The position numbers and the translations under genes were made by a program. The notes under the pieces are model-generated. The model saw nothing but the letters and a program-made list of their open reading frames with translations. It was not told the origin of the DNA and did no database searches. Positions 8,972 through 17,186 of a DNA stretch of 64,000 bases are shown piece after piece. The DNA comes from Mycobacterium europaeum (GTDB lineage: Bacteria > Actinomycetota > Actinomycetes > Mycobacteriales > Mycobacteriaceae): positions 186,001-250,000 of the forward strand of contig NZ_LQOU01000051.1 in NCBI RefSeq assembly GCF_002102155.1, in the 5' to 3' direction. Each line of letters opens with the position of its first letter. The stretch's first letter is position 1.

Positions 8972-9715
8972 ATGATGGAGGTCACCAGCCTTCGCGAGCC
9001 GAAGATGGCCGATCGGGTAGCCACCGTGCTGCGCAGGATGTTCATCCGTGGCGAGATCGCGGAGGGCACGATGTTGCCCCCGGAATCGGAGCTGATGGAG
9101 CGGTTCGGGGTGTCGCGCCCCACGCTGCGCGAGGCGTTTCGGGTGCTGGAGTCCGAGTCGCTGATCGAGGTGCAGCGCGGGGTGCGCGGCGGGGCCCGCG
9201 TGACGCGTCCACGTCGCGAGACACTGGCCCGGTACGCGGGGCTGATCTTGGAGTACGAGGGCGTCACAGTCAAGGACGTCTTCGACGCCCGCGTCGCCTT
9301 GGAAACCCCGATGGTCGTCCAGTTGGCGAAAGACCGCGACCCAGCGGTCATCGCCGAACTGGAGGAGATGGTCGAACGGGACGCTCAACTCATCAAAGGG
9401 GCCCACGCTACCGATCAGTTGACTGATTTTCATGCCGCGATCGCCCGGCTCTCCGGCAACAAGACGTTGCAGATCGTCAGCGCCATGCTGCATCACATCA
9501 TCGAAAAGGCCAACCGGTCACTACAGCCCACGGCCGGCACGCGGGCCGAGCAGGCGGTACGGCGATCGGCGAAGACCCACCGGATGATTGTCGACCTGAT
9601 CAAAGCGGGTGAGGCCGAGAAGGCCGGCGAGCTGTGGAGCCGACACCTGCGCAAGGCCGAGGAATTCGTGTTGACCGGTGCCGAATTGTCGACGGTGGTC
9701 GACCTTCTCGAATGA
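8972..9715 (+). CDS. FadR-subfamily GntR transcriptional regulator
   Basis: The 247-residue protein has an N-terminal winged HTH (ESELMERFGVSRPTLREAFRVLESESLIEVQRGVRGG, about 34-70) and an all-helical FCD ligand domain. The FCD metal ligands are suggested by Asp in VFDARVALE, His in DFHAAIARLSGN and a later His in HLRKAEEF. The GGAGGG before the start supports translation at 8972 or the adjacent ATG. FCD regulators sense organic acids or acyl-CoA, and the gene is divergent from the acyl-CoA ligase, so it is a likely local repressor. A second, related GntR gene lies 0.9 kb downstream. Its stop overlaps the ATG of the broken thioesterase gene (ATGA). Confidence 0.9.
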   Translation: MMEVTSLREPKMADRVATVLRRMFIRGEIAEGTMLPPESELMERFGVSRPTLREAFRVLESESLIEVQRGVRGGARVTRPRRETLARYAGLILEYEGVTVKDVFDARVALETPMVVQLAKDRDPAVIAELEEMVERDAQLIKGAHATDQLTDFHAAIARLSGNKTLQIVSAMLHHIIEKANRSLQPTAGTRAEQAVRRSAKTHRMIVDLIKAGEAEKAGELWSRHLRKAEEFVLTGAELSTVVDLLE

Positions 9716-10238
9716 CAGAGGTCTGCAGCGAGGAGTTTCTGCAGGCGATCGGAACGCCACTTCATCTCCTGCGCCCCTTCGACATCGACGTGATGGACGC
9801 CGACACCAGCCGAGGCACCGCGCTGATGGCGATGTCGCGGACGGCCCTAGTCGATCCGATCCGTTCACGGGCTTACCGACGGTCGGACCGCTGGCCATCC
9901 TCGTCGATGCGGTCGGCGGGCTGGTCAACCACTTTCGCCGCGACAGCGATCAGTGGACAGTGTCCGGCGAACGTGCCTTCGATCTGAGCCCCGACACCCA
10001 GCGGCGGGCCTCGATCGAGGCCGAAATTCCGGTCAGCGCCGCCGCTTCCACTTTGGGCCCAAAGGGAGCCAGCTCGCTGGCCTTGTGCACGTTGACATAT
10101 GAGGGCGCCCTAATCGGAAGCGCCACCGTCCGGTCCTATTTCGTCGGCACCTACGATCTCGTCCTCGACGAACCCGACGAGACGGTCTCAGGCGATACGT
10201 CATGTGTCGAAACTGCCCCAGCGTGCTTGGGGTCTTAG
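9712..10238 (+). pseudogene. Hotdog-fold (PaaI-like) thioesterase, frameshifted
   Basis: The ATG at 9712 overlaps the GntR stop, so the gene was translationally coupled. The first frame codes for about 49 residues ending MSRTALVDP. The homologous continuation FTGLPTVGPLAILVDAVGG runs in another frame to a TAG at 10236-10238. The switch falls exactly on a tandem repeat of ATCCG (9854-9858 and 9859-9863). Removing one 5-bp copy restores VDPFTG and a single frame of about 173 codons. The intact product would be an acyl-CoA thioesterase-like protein suited to the cluster. It is either a real inactivating slippage or a sequencing error. Confidence 0.7.
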
Positions 10239-10605
10239 GTCAGCACCGCAGGCAGGAACGGCGACCGGTTCGATGTGGACGCGACCCTCTCGCACCGCGG
10301 CTGGACGGAGCTCATCGAGGTCATCAGGGCAGTCCTGCGGGCCGAGAGGCGCGTGGCGATCCGCCTCCACGCCCGGCTGCGCACCTGCGATTCGGTTATT
10401 GTGCGGCTGCACGATCGGCAGAATCGGGGCGCTGTGATTGATGCGCTGCCGCCGCGATGGTTCTTGCCGTCCGTACGCCGTGCTCTGGCCCGGACCCGGT
10501 TGTCGCATCGCACTGCAGAACCACGTCCATCGGGGCGGGTTCAACCGCACCGACCGGTGCAACATGGTTTACTGAGTTGTATAGGTTGGCCCAGAGGAGG
10601 TTCCG
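10239..10605. other. Intergenic stretch without a convincing gene
   Basis: These 367 bases lie between the frameshifted thioesterase and the second GntR gene. The plus strand keeps an open frame from 10275 that runs on past the GntR start, but its product has no recognisable motif and its end is out of phase with the real gene. It may be eroded coding DNA. The end of the gap carries the ribosome binding site AGGAGG (10595-10600) for the GTG start at 10606 and a possible -10 region around TTGTATAGG (10577-10585). Confidence 0.4.
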
Positions 10606-11373
10606 GTGACTCAACGGCAGTCACTTGCGCCGGAGCCGGGTCCGGCTCGGTCGCCGAAGACTTTCGAGCTCGTGGCGGGCACCCTGCGCAAGATGATCGT
10701 AGACGGACGACTCAAGGACGGAGACTTCCTCCCACACGAGTCCGAGCTCATGGCGCAATTCCAGGTGAGTCGACCGACCCTGCGCGAAGCGGTGCGGGTG
10801 CTGGAGTCCGAACGGCTGGTTGAGGTTCGACGCGGCTCACGCACCGGGGCGCGGGTATGCGTCCCGGGTCCCGAGATCGTCGCCCGTCCGGCCGGACTGA
10901 TACTGGAGCTTTCCGGGGCGACGCTCGCCGACGTGATGACCGCTCGTATCGCGATCGAGCCGGCTGCCGCCAAACTGCTCGCCGAAGTTGGCACCGTCAA
11001 GGCACACAAGGAAGTGAAGCGCCTAGTCGATGCGATTCCGGATGCTTGGGACGCCGGAGAACTGGCCAGTGCATCGGCGAACTTCCACCGCAGGATCGTC
11101 GAGCTGTCGGGCAACGCAACCCTGGCGATGATCGCGGGGATGCTGCACGAGATCTCTGAGCGGCACACCACCGCGGCAGTCCTAGCCGCCGAGAACGCGG
11201 TGCCCCAAGACCAGTACGACAAACTGCTCCGGTCCTATCACCGCCTCGCCGAGCTCGTCGAGACACGCAACGGCGACCGAGCGGAAACCCATTGGCGCAG
11301 ACATATGCAGAACGCCGCCGGAGCGCTGCTCAAGGGCTACGAGAAAACCAAAGTTCGCGACATCATGGATTGA
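10606..11373 (+). CDS. FadR-subfamily GntR transcriptional regulator (second copy)
   Basis: The 255-residue protein has a winged HTH (HESELMAQFQVSRPTLREAVRVLESERLVEVRRGSRTG, about 45-82) and an FCD domain. It is clearly paralogous to the regulator at 8972: both share PTLREAxRVLESExLxEVxRGxRxGARV and AGLILE. The GTG start follows AGGAGG by five bases. Two FadR-type regulators in one lipid cluster suggest either separate effectors or recent duplication. Presence of FHRRIVELSGN near residue 165 keeps the expected FCD metal His. Targets are unknown but probably the surrounding acyl-CoA genes. Confidence 0.9.
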   Translation: MTQRQSLAPEPGPARSPKTFELVAGTLRKMIVDGRLKDGDFLPHESELMAQFQVSRPTLREAVRVLESERLVEVRRGSRTGARVCVPGPEIVARPAGLILELSGATLADVMTARIAIEPAAAKLLAEVGTVKAHKEVKRLVDAIPDAWDAGELASASANFHRRIVELSGNATLAMIAGMLHEISERHTTAAVLAAENAVPQDQYDKLLRSYHRLAELVETRNGDRAETHWRRHMQNAAGALLKGYEKTKVRDIMD

Positions 11374-11887
11374 CAACGCCGGTCGCGCGGCGACGGGTTA
11401 ACGTCGACCCGACGTGCTCCCACTATGCGATGGCGTTCGCCCGCGCGCCGGAGGAAATCACCGAGGATGCGCGGTCTCGTGCCGCTGGCTAGCAGCGGAC
11501 GCCGAACTGCAACGGCGGCAAGGCCATCCGGTGATCCGGCGGGCGCAGTGAATTTGTGACGCCAAGTCCCGCCGGTGCGGCAACCGCGGTTCAGCGGCTT
11601 CGACGGCGGCACGGGAGCGGCTCATCGCCGGGCCACAGACGTGCTCGATCCACCTCGATTTCGACAACGGTGGCCAACCGGATGGATCCGATCTGCCGTG
11701 GGTGCGCCTTCCAATCAACCCGGTCCGCCAAGGCCGATCGTGATCCGCAGATACGTGTTGTTGCGCGGGCTCATGGCTTCGATCCAGGCACCCGCGGGCC
11801 GCCGGGGTCCTGTGAGGGTTTACGCGGTGACGGCTGCGCAAAGCTTTGGACGGCGCGGTGCGAGCACGACTAAACCGGTTGTAAGTT
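11374..11887. other. Long intergenic stretch, possibly eroded coding DNA
   Basis: About 0.5 kb separates the second GntR gene from the Rieske oxygenase. It has GC content like coding DNA, but all frames on both strands are short or lack motifs. I see no RNA gene, insertion-sequence ends or clear repeats. It could be the remains of genes lost from this cluster, as the neighbouring ferredoxin fragment at 12946 shows active decay here. Confidence 0.4.
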
Positions 11888-11905
11888 TTTGACATATGTG
11901 TCAAA
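11888..11905. promoter_or_regulatory. Palindromic operator upstream of the Rieske oxygenase
   Basis: TTTGACATATGTGTCAAA has perfect 7-bp inverted arms (TTTGACA/TGTCAAA) around a 4-bp centre, and ends 19 bp before the oxygenase ATG at 11925. A site matching at 14 of 18 positions lies upstream of the TetR gene at 14009-14026. This arrangement fits a TetR-type repressor that controls itself and the oxygenase. Confidence 0.65.
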
Positions 11906-11924
11906 GACATGGCACGATCGCGAC

Positions 11925-12908
11925 ATGATTCAGGCGCCCAGCATGCAGCCCACTGGTTGGTTTCAAGTCGCCTGGAGCGCCGATGTGCCGGCAGGCGCGG
12001 TCAAGCCGCTGCGGTACTTCGGCAACGACATGGTGATCTTCCGCGGCATGGACGGTCACGTCAGCGTGCTCGACGCCCACTGTCAGCATCTCGGCGCCAA
12101 TCTGGCCCGAGGCGGATTCGTTGTCGAGGACGGCATCCAGTGCCCCTTCCACGGCTGGGTGTGGAGCGGTGAGGGGCGGAATGTGCGGATTCCGTACGAG
12201 CCTCGCCCCAACCGGGCACGCAGGGTTCGCCCGTGGCGGGTCACCGAGCTCAACGGCTGCATCTTCATCTGGCACGACACCCAGGGACGCGAACCGCTGT
12301 GGCAGCTACCGGACTGGAAACATCTGCTCAATGCAGACGTCGTCACGCAGGACTATCGCCCCCTCGGGGATGACGAGCGGGAATTGTTCTCACAGGTGAA
12401 GGTCCACCCTCAGATCATCGCCGAGAACGCTGTTGATCCGCACCACTTCCGCTTCGTCCACGCGACGCCGATCAGTCCGGTGGTGCTCAGCGAGACGATC
12501 GACGAGCACGTCTGGCACGCGAAGGTGGGTTTCGGGCGGCGCTGGGCAAACGGGGTGGACCGCGCGGGCGATAACCGCAACACCATCGAAATCTATTGGT
12601 CCGGAATCGGATACGCCATCAATGGCGAATGCACCGCCGACGGAGTCCGCGTGATTGCCATCAATGCGACGCCAGTTGGCGATGGCACCTGTGACATCTT
12701 TGCCAGTTACTGGATCTCGGGGTCGGACAACTACGCCGAGCGGCTCAAACAGGCGAAAGCCGCTTTGCCCGACGATATCAACATCTGGGAATATCAGAAG
12801 TACATGGACAAACCGGCGCTCACGCCATCGGAGGCCGACGGCTTCTATAAGTTGCGGCGCTGGGCTCGCGGCTTTTATCCGCCGGAACCGGTGGCAGTCT
12901 CCGGATAG
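11925..12908 (+). CDS. Rieske [2Fe-2S] non-haem iron oxygenase, KshA-like
   Basis: The 327-residue protein has the Rieske ligands CQH (with DAHCQHLGANLA near 49) and CPFHGW near 76, and the mononuclear iron motif ENAVDPHHFRFVH near 170, matching N-x-V-D-x2-H-x4-H. The order and spacing resemble the oxygenase component of 3-ketosteroid 9-alpha-hydroxylase (KshA), although this protein is shorter than typical KshA (about 380). I chose the ATG at 11925 because the palindromic operator would otherwise lie inside the gene. Upstream TTG and GTG codons are possible. It needs a reductase partner. Directly downstream only a broken ferredoxin domain of such a reductase remains. Confidence 0.88.
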   Translation: MIQAPSMQPTGWFQVAWSADVPAGAVKPLRYFGNDMVIFRGMDGHVSVLDAHCQHLGANLARGGFVVEDGIQCPFHGWVWSGEGRNVRIPYEPRPNRARRVRPWRVTELNGCIFIWHDTQGREPLWQLPDWKHLLNADVVTQDYRPLGDDERELFSQVKVHPQIIAENAVDPHHFRFVHATPISPVVLSETIDEHVWHAKVGFGRRWANGVDRAGDNRNTIEIYWSGIGYAINGECTADGVRVIAINATPVGDGTCDIFASYWISGSDNYAERLKQAKAALPDDINIWEYQKYMDKPALTPSEADGFYKLRRWARGFYPPEPVAVSG

Positions 12909-12945
12909 CAGCGGTGAGTCTCACCGATCCCACCCTGACCTAGGG

Positions 12946-13244
12946 GTGGCCCTTGATAAGGACGGACCGCCGGCCGCCGCGTTCGTGCGCCTCGACGGGC
13001 AGACCCGCACCGTATCGCGGCCGCGCACCGCCACGCCGCTCCACGTCCTGCTCGACGAGGGCATCGACGCTCCGTTCCCTGTCGCGAGGGTCATTGGGGC
13101 GCCTGTGCGATGCTCAAGCACCGGTGCGAGATCGAAATGGATACCAACGACGTCCTCGACCCCAACGACCTCGCCGACGGACTGATCCTGGCCTGCCAGG
13201 CCCGGCCCACGTCCGATGCTGTCGAAGTGACTTACGACGAATAG
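12946..13244 (+). pseudogene. Remnant of KshB-like reductase, C-terminal [2Fe-2S] ferredoxin domain
   Basis: In the first frame the residues FVRLDGQTRTVSRPR and LHVLLDEGIDAPFP match the start of a plant-type ferredoxin domain. After position about 13080 the match continues one frame over as CREGHWGACAMLKHR, then NDVLDPNDLADGLILACQARPTSD to a TAG at 13242-13244. Intact relatives read CREGHCGAC, so one base is lost and the second iron-sulfur Cys has become Trp. The FAD and NAD domains that precede this module in KshB or Hmp-type reductases are absent. This looks like decay of the electron-transfer partner of the Rieske oxygenase just upstream. Confidence 0.75.
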
Positions 13245-13283
13245 GCGCGACGCGCCGTTGGGGTGATTCGCTCGAAAAGGAGC

Positions 13284-13898
13284 TCACCCGACCGCGAGCA
13301 ACTGGTGGAGGACTTCACAGAGTGCAGCAGTGATCTCCTCGCGCGACGTCGAGGCCATCTCCTCGTGTTGTGCCAGCAGCCAGGACCGCTCGATCATCGC
13401 CATCACCACCAGCCCCAGCGAGTGCGGGTCTGACCGCAGCGGCGTCGGTGTGAGTTTGATGATTCGCTGCCCCAGCGCTTCGGTCGTCCTGCGATACGAC
13501 CGTGTGGTTGCAGCGCGGAACCGCCGGTCTAGGGGTGCATCCTCCGTGCTGCGCAGAACGAACGCGCCGTTGCGGTCGAGGTAGTCGAAGTACCGCAACA
13601 CCCACTGCCTGATCTCGGGCATCGTTGGGGGGCTGCCGAGGTCGCTGAAGGCCTCGACAACGGCCAGCACTTCTAGGTATGTCGTGTTGCCGAGCTCGTA
13701 GAACAGCTCGGACTTGTCGCGGAAGTAGTAATAGAAGTTGGCGCGCGTCACCTCGGCCCGCTCGGTGATGTCCCGGATCGTCACGCCAGAAAAACCCTTG
13801 CTGGAAAAGGCATAGCGAGCCGCATCGACGATGCGCTCTCTGGTCCGGTCCGACTTGCGAAGCCCCGTCGAGCCAGCGGCGACGTCCTCAGCCGTCAT
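13284..13898 (-). CDS. TetR-family transcriptional regulator
   Basis: The 204-residue protein begins its HTH at about residue 17 (RTRERIVDAARYAFSSKGFSGVTIRDITERAEVTRANFYYYFRDKSELF). This is a canonical TetR DNA-binding domain, and a helical effector domain follows. I preferred the ATG at 13898, but a longer start at 13997 is just downstream of the operator-like site 14009-14026 and would suit a leaderless transcript. The matching palindrome in front of the Rieske gene makes that oxygenase its likely target and autoregulation likely. It is transcribed towards the oxygenase genes (convergent). Confidence 0.9.
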   Translation of the reverse strand: MTAEDVAAGSTGLRKSDRTRERIVDAARYAFSSKGFSGVTIRDITERAEVTRANFYYYFRDKSELFYELGNTTYLEVLAVVEAFSDLGSPPTMPEIRQWVLRYFDYLDRNGAFVLRSTEDAPLDRRFRAATTRSYRRTTEALGQRIIKLTPTPLRSDPHSLGLVVMAMIERSWLLAQHEEMASTSREEITAALCEVLHQLLAVG

Positions 13899-14008
13899 GG
13901 ATGATCGGCAATCCTCTGTTCTGGCAGTGGTCAGGGAGACGCGGTGCGAATCTCCGTTGGATCGTCGCACCGTTGCGGCGCCAATTCCCGTTCGCATCTC
14001 CGGACATT

Positions 14009-14026
14009 ATCAACACATCTGTCAAA
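14009..14026. promoter_or_regulatory. Operator-like site upstream of the TetR gene
   Basis: On the minus strand this reads TTTGACAGATGTGTTGAT and matches 14 of 18 bases of the palindrome at 11888-11905. It is less symmetric than that site. Its position 12 bp before an alternative TetR start (13997) and 111 bp before the preferred one suggests autorepression. Confidence 0.5.
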
Positions 14027-14113
14027 ACTAGGCTAGTGCACAGCGGTGGGCGGCACAAGCGCCGGTGGCGACTGGAACGCAGCGAGAGCCGCGCATCCGG
14101 CGGCGCGCCCACG

Positions 14114-14433
14114 TCAACGCCGGCGCGCACCGTTGAGGGCCGCCACCCCCGCCAGTTCAGCGATCGCCGCAAGCGTCTCACCGCGGCCCTGCATACACGC
14201 CAACGCAGCGGCGCCGCCCAGGCGGTGTTCATGACGGCGACGCTCCCCCTCGGCGCGAACCTCAAGGATCCGGTTTGCTCCCACTCGTCGACCGCCGCCA
14301 GGCGCCCGAGCTCGACGAGAAACGGCGCTGCACCGGCGGCATTTTGACGTTCACGCTCAAGACGCGCCTCATTGGCTTTGTTCTGCGCCTCACGAACACG
14401 CTTGAGCGCTTCAGCTTTCGAGTTGATGCTCAC
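14114..14433 (-). pseudogene. Integrative-element small protein, copy 1 (frameshifted)
   Basis: The start MSINSKAEALKRVREAQNKANEARLERERQN and the following FLVELGRLAAVDEWE are nearly identical to copy 2 at 14600-15155. After EWE the frame is lost. In the next frame the homology resumes as ILEVRAEGERRRHEHR and GRGETLAAIAELAG to a stop at 14114-14116. A missing base in the short T run at 14275-14277 (A run on the coding strand) accounts for it. Proteins of this helical, Arg/Glu-rich type with a C-terminal HTH-like AIAELAG segment are common in actinobacterial integrative elements. Function unknown. Confidence 0.6.
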
Positions 14434-14596
14434 GATCGCCGAACCATACGACGCGTCCGGCGCCTTCCTCTACCACCATCCGCAACATCACCGTGTCCCC
14501 ATCTGTCGCCACCGCCTGTGCCCAGTTCCCTCGCCCGCCAACACAACCCAGTGCGCCCTGCGCCCACCGCTCACCACCGCCCACCAGCACCAGCAC
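14411..14596 (-). CDS. Small unknown protein of integrative element, copy 1
   Basis: This 61-residue open frame ends in DGDTVMLRMVVEEGAGRVVWFGDREHQLES and overlaps the start of the next gene by 23 bp. A diverged copy with the same organisation lies at 15100-15306 (VRMVERDGGCVLWFLRGEHQFE), which supports that it is, or was, a real gene. No function is recognised. The pair with the downstream helical protein looks like a two-gene cassette that has been duplicated. Confidence 0.45.
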   Translation of the reverse strand: MLVLVGGGERWAQGALGCVGGRGNWAQAVATDGDTVMLRMVVEEGAGRVVWFGDREHQLES

Positions 14597-14599
14597 TTC

Positions 14600-15155
14600 T
14601 CAAGCACCCCACGCACCACACACCTTTTGCATACCTAGTGCTTGCGCCGCCACGTTGTTGGGCACGCCACCGCCGGCCTCTGGCCCGGCGGCGTCTACTG
14701 AACCTAGTGCTTGCGCTGCGGCGTCGGTGGCTGCGCCACCGTTGGCTTCCGGCACCGCGCCCTCTCCTACGCCCCGCGCCGCGCTGCCTTCCGCACCTGG
14801 TGCATCCGCACGCGGCGCTGCCTGCGCGTCGGCAGCCTTCAACACCGCGCGCACCTCACCGACTTTGACCCGCCAGTTCAGCGATCGCACTGAGGCTTTC
14901 ACCGCGGCCTTGAATCCGGGCCACCGCTGTCGCACCAGCCTGGCGGTGTTCGTGACGGCGCCGCTCCCCCTCTGCGCGTATCTCGTGGATACGGTTGCGC
15001 TCCCACTCGTCGACGGCGACGAGCCGCCCAAGCTCGACGAGAAACGATGCAGCGTCATCGACATTTTGACGCTCACGCTCCAGACGTGCCTCGTTGGCCT
15101 TATGCTGCGCCTCCCGGACACGCTTGCGCGCCGCCGATTTCGAATTGATGTTCAC
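14600..15155 (-). pseudogene. Integrative-element small protein, copy 2 (frameshifted near C-terminus)
   Basis: From the GTG at 15155 (a GTG at 15182 is also possible) the product shares INSK-KRVREAQ-KANEARLERERQN-FLVELGRL-AVDEWE-RAEGERRRHEHR with copy 1. The first frame stops at 14856 after AIAELAGQSR. One frame over the sequence continues naturally as VKVGEVRAVLKAADAQAA and an Ala-rich tail to 14600. Loss of one G near 14868-14873 would explain the break, as copy 1 has GCGGGGGTG where copy 2 has GCGGGTC. The tail holds a repeated AAQALG. Both copies are therefore probably dead. Confidence 0.5.
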
Positions 15156-15306
15156 CACGTAGGAACCATAGGACGCACCCACCGTCGCGCTCTACCATCC
15201 TGACCAACATCATCTGTGTCCCCATTTGTCCGCACCCACTGTCGCCAAATCGTCTGCCCACCAATGCAACACATCCGCACCGATCCGCACCACTCACCAC
15301 AACCAC
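15100..15306 (-). CDS. Small unknown protein of integrative element, copy 2
   Basis: This 68-residue open frame resembles the small protein at 14411-14596: both have an acidic-basic MVE-GG-V-WF-EHQ core. The C-terminal residues differ, so one copy has probably shifted frame. It overlaps the following helical-protein gene in the same way as copy 1. No known domain is visible. It is listed because the duplication argues for past function. Confidence 0.4.
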   Translation of the reverse strand: MVVVSGADRCGCVALVGRRFGDSGCGQMGTQMMLVRMVERDGGCVLWFLRGEHQFEIGGAQACPGGAA

Positions 15307-15660
15307 CTGTCCGATCCGGGAAACGGTCGGGTGTGCTCATTCACGGGCTAACGCACACGTATCCAACGACGCCCCGTACCGCAGCCTCAAACCCGCTAGA
15401 TGCACTGGTCGCCACACCGTGGTTTCGCCTGGTGTCCGTTGCCGCAATATGACCATTTCAGATGCACTTCCGGCGTCTCACCCGTTCGGGCTTCTAGGCT
15501 CTCCTAGAGCTGGTCTCGCAGATTCGACCCCCTGACCGCACTCGACGGTGCATTTCCGATCGAATGTCGCACTGCTGGTAGCGGGAATCGAGAACTAGGC
15601 CTCATGATCTCGGTATGACCTGCCGGCTAGTACCGACGGCGGGAGACGGGGTTGGAGACG
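15307..15660. other. Intergenic stretch upstream of the excisionase-like gene
   Basis: About 350 bp without a plausible gene. Small inverted repeats occur (for example around 15500 in CTCTCCTAGAGC), but I see no tRNA fragment that could mark the far attachment site. The last bases carry the promoter and ribosome binding region of the excisionase-like gene. Confidence 0.4.
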
Positions 15661-15867
15661 ATGACTATAGAAAATGCGTCGGTCATGCTCAGCGCTCATG
15701 AAGTTCGAGCGATGACCGGAGTTCCGGTCTCAACGCTGCATGATTGGGCGGCCAGGAGGGAACGTGGGATCGATGCGCCCGGTCCACATCACCTCAGGCT
15801 TAGCGATCGGCACCGTCGATGGTTACTGGATGACGTCAAAGATTGGCTGGAATCGACTCGGGTATAG
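15661..15867 (+). CDS. Excisionase-like helix-turn-helix protein
   Basis: The 68-residue protein contains MLSAHEVRAMTGVPVSTLHDWAARRE, a MerR/AlpA-like winged HTH, followed by the wing LRLSDRHRRWLLDDVKDWLEST. This is the usual form of Xis-type directionality factors and of HTH_17 proteins. Its position 127 bp before an integrase on the same strand supports an excision role. An alternative TTG start three codons earlier (15652) is possible. GGAG upstream of the ATG favours 15661. Confidence 0.75.
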   Translation: MTIENASVMLSAHEVRAMTGVPVSTLHDWAARRERGIDAPGPHHLRLSDRHRRWLLDDVKDWLESTRV

Positions 15868-15993
15868 AGCGATTCGCCCTCACAGACTACTTAGCGCAAC
15901 CGCAAATTTTGAGCTAACGATTAAGCTCGCACACGGTCACCGCCGGCTGGAGGCACTGATCCTCAATTCCCCCAACGGCATTCGGGAGGAATC

Positions 15994-17085
15994 TTGGCCA
16001 TAAAGCGCCGCGAGACGAAGGACGGCGTGCGTTATGACGTCCAATGGCGCCTACCGGATCGTTCGAAGCGCAAGAAGAGCTTCCGAACGGAGCGTGAGGC
16101 GCGCCAGTTCGAAGCAAGGCTCGTCACCGACAGCGCCGCGGGCGTCAGGGTGGATCCACGCGGCGGCAAAATCCCGCTCCGCAACGTCTATCGGTCCTGG
16201 CTAGCCTCCCGACCCGACCTGAGCGCGAAAGTCCGCCGCGGATACGAAGACAACTGGAGGCTGCGTATCGAGCCACAGTTTGGTTCGTGGCCGATCGCAC
16301 GGATCGACCACGAGTCGATCCAGCGATGGGTGAATGCCCTGTCAGCGTCGGGTCTCGGACCGCGGACGGTGAGGTGGACGCACTCGGTCCTCAAGATGAC
16401 CCTTGACCGCGCCGTCGAGGAAGACCAGCTCCTCGGCAAGAACCCCGCATCACGCACCAAATTCCCACCGATGCGGCAAGCTACCCACGTCTATCTAACC
16501 GTCGGCGAAGTCGCAACACTTGCCCAAACATGCGGGGCTCAAGGCGACGTCGTCTTGCTCCTGGCTTACACGGGCCTACGATTCGGTGAACTCACCGGCC
16601 TCGATGTCGAGGATGTCGACCTGGGCGCTCGTCGAATCCGCGTTCGCCGGTCGATGACCCAAGTCGGCGGCAAACTCGTTGAAGGGAATCCGAAATCGGA
16701 GGCCGGCCGACGTTCTGTCCCTATCCCCGAGCGCTTGATGCCGGCACTTAAGGCGCGGCTCGACGCACGACCCGGTGGCGCGCCGGCGATCGCGTCGCCG
16801 AAGGGTTCCCGGCTGAGCCTGGAGAACTGGAAGCGTGCGGTCAACTGGCGGAAGTCTGTGACTGAGATCGGCCGGGCCAACTTGCGTGTGCATGACCTCC
16901 GGCACACCTATGCATCGCTGTCGCGACGGGCCGGGGCCGACTTGCGACTCCTCCAAAAGGCGATCGGCCACGCATCAATCACCGTGACCGCACACACCTA
17001 CGCGGACCTGTTCGACGACGAGCTCGACGACATTGCAACCGCGCTTGACTCGCTCGACGATAGTTTTCGCGCGGGTCGCGGTTAA
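15994..17085 (+). CDS. Tyrosine recombinase (phage-type integrase)
   Basis: The 363-residue protein has an N-terminal arm-binding region (YDVQWRLPDRSKRKKSF), a core-binding SAM-like domain (about 65-165) and a catalytic domain. The catalytic residues are Arg in YTGLRFGEL near 193, His-x-x-Arg in HDLRHTYASLS near 300, His in KAIGHASI, and the nucleophile Tyr in VTAHTYADLF near 339. All are present, so the enzyme may be active. TTG is the start, preceded by GGGAGGA. It ends about 100 bp from the 3-prime end of tRNA-Phe, the usual place for an integrase that uses a tRNA attachment site. Confidence 0.92.
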   Translation: MAIKRRETKDGVRYDVQWRLPDRSKRKKSFRTEREARQFEARLVTDSAAGVRVDPRGGKIPLRNVYRSWLASRPDLSAKVRRGYEDNWRLRIEPQFGSWPIARIDHESIQRWVNALSASGLGPRTVRWTHSVLKMTLDRAVEEDQLLGKNPASRTKFPPMRQATHVYLTVGEVATLAQTCGAQGDVVLLLAYTGLRFGELTGLDVEDVDLGARRIRVRRSMTQVGGKLVEGNPKSEAGRRSVPIPERLMPALKARLDARPGGAPAIASPKGSRLSLENWKRAVNWRKSVTEIGRANLRVHDLRHTYASLSRRAGADLRLLQKAIGHASITVTAHTYADLFDDELDDIATALDSLDDSFRAGRG

Positions 17086-17090
17086 TCCAG

Positions 17091-17111
17091 TTTGGCCCCA
17101 TTTTGGCCCCA
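17091..17111. repeat. Direct repeat after the integrase, possible attachment-arm site
   Basis: TTTGGCCCCA occurs twice (17091-17100 and 17102-17111) with an 11-bp period, just past the integrase stop and before tRNA-Phe. Tandem short repeats in this position often serve as integrase arm-binding sites. That role is inference from position. Confidence 0.4.
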
Positions 17112-17186
17112 TTTCATCCGCTGCTCACGTGGTCGAGGAGGCGCCGAGGCCGTTCTGCAGCACTCTGAGCAGCATAAACAATGTGG

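Noticed and set aside
10275..10823. 182-codon plus-strand frame before and into the second GntR gene
   Set aside because: It overlaps the well-supported GntR gene in another phase and has no recognisable motif or ribosome binding site.
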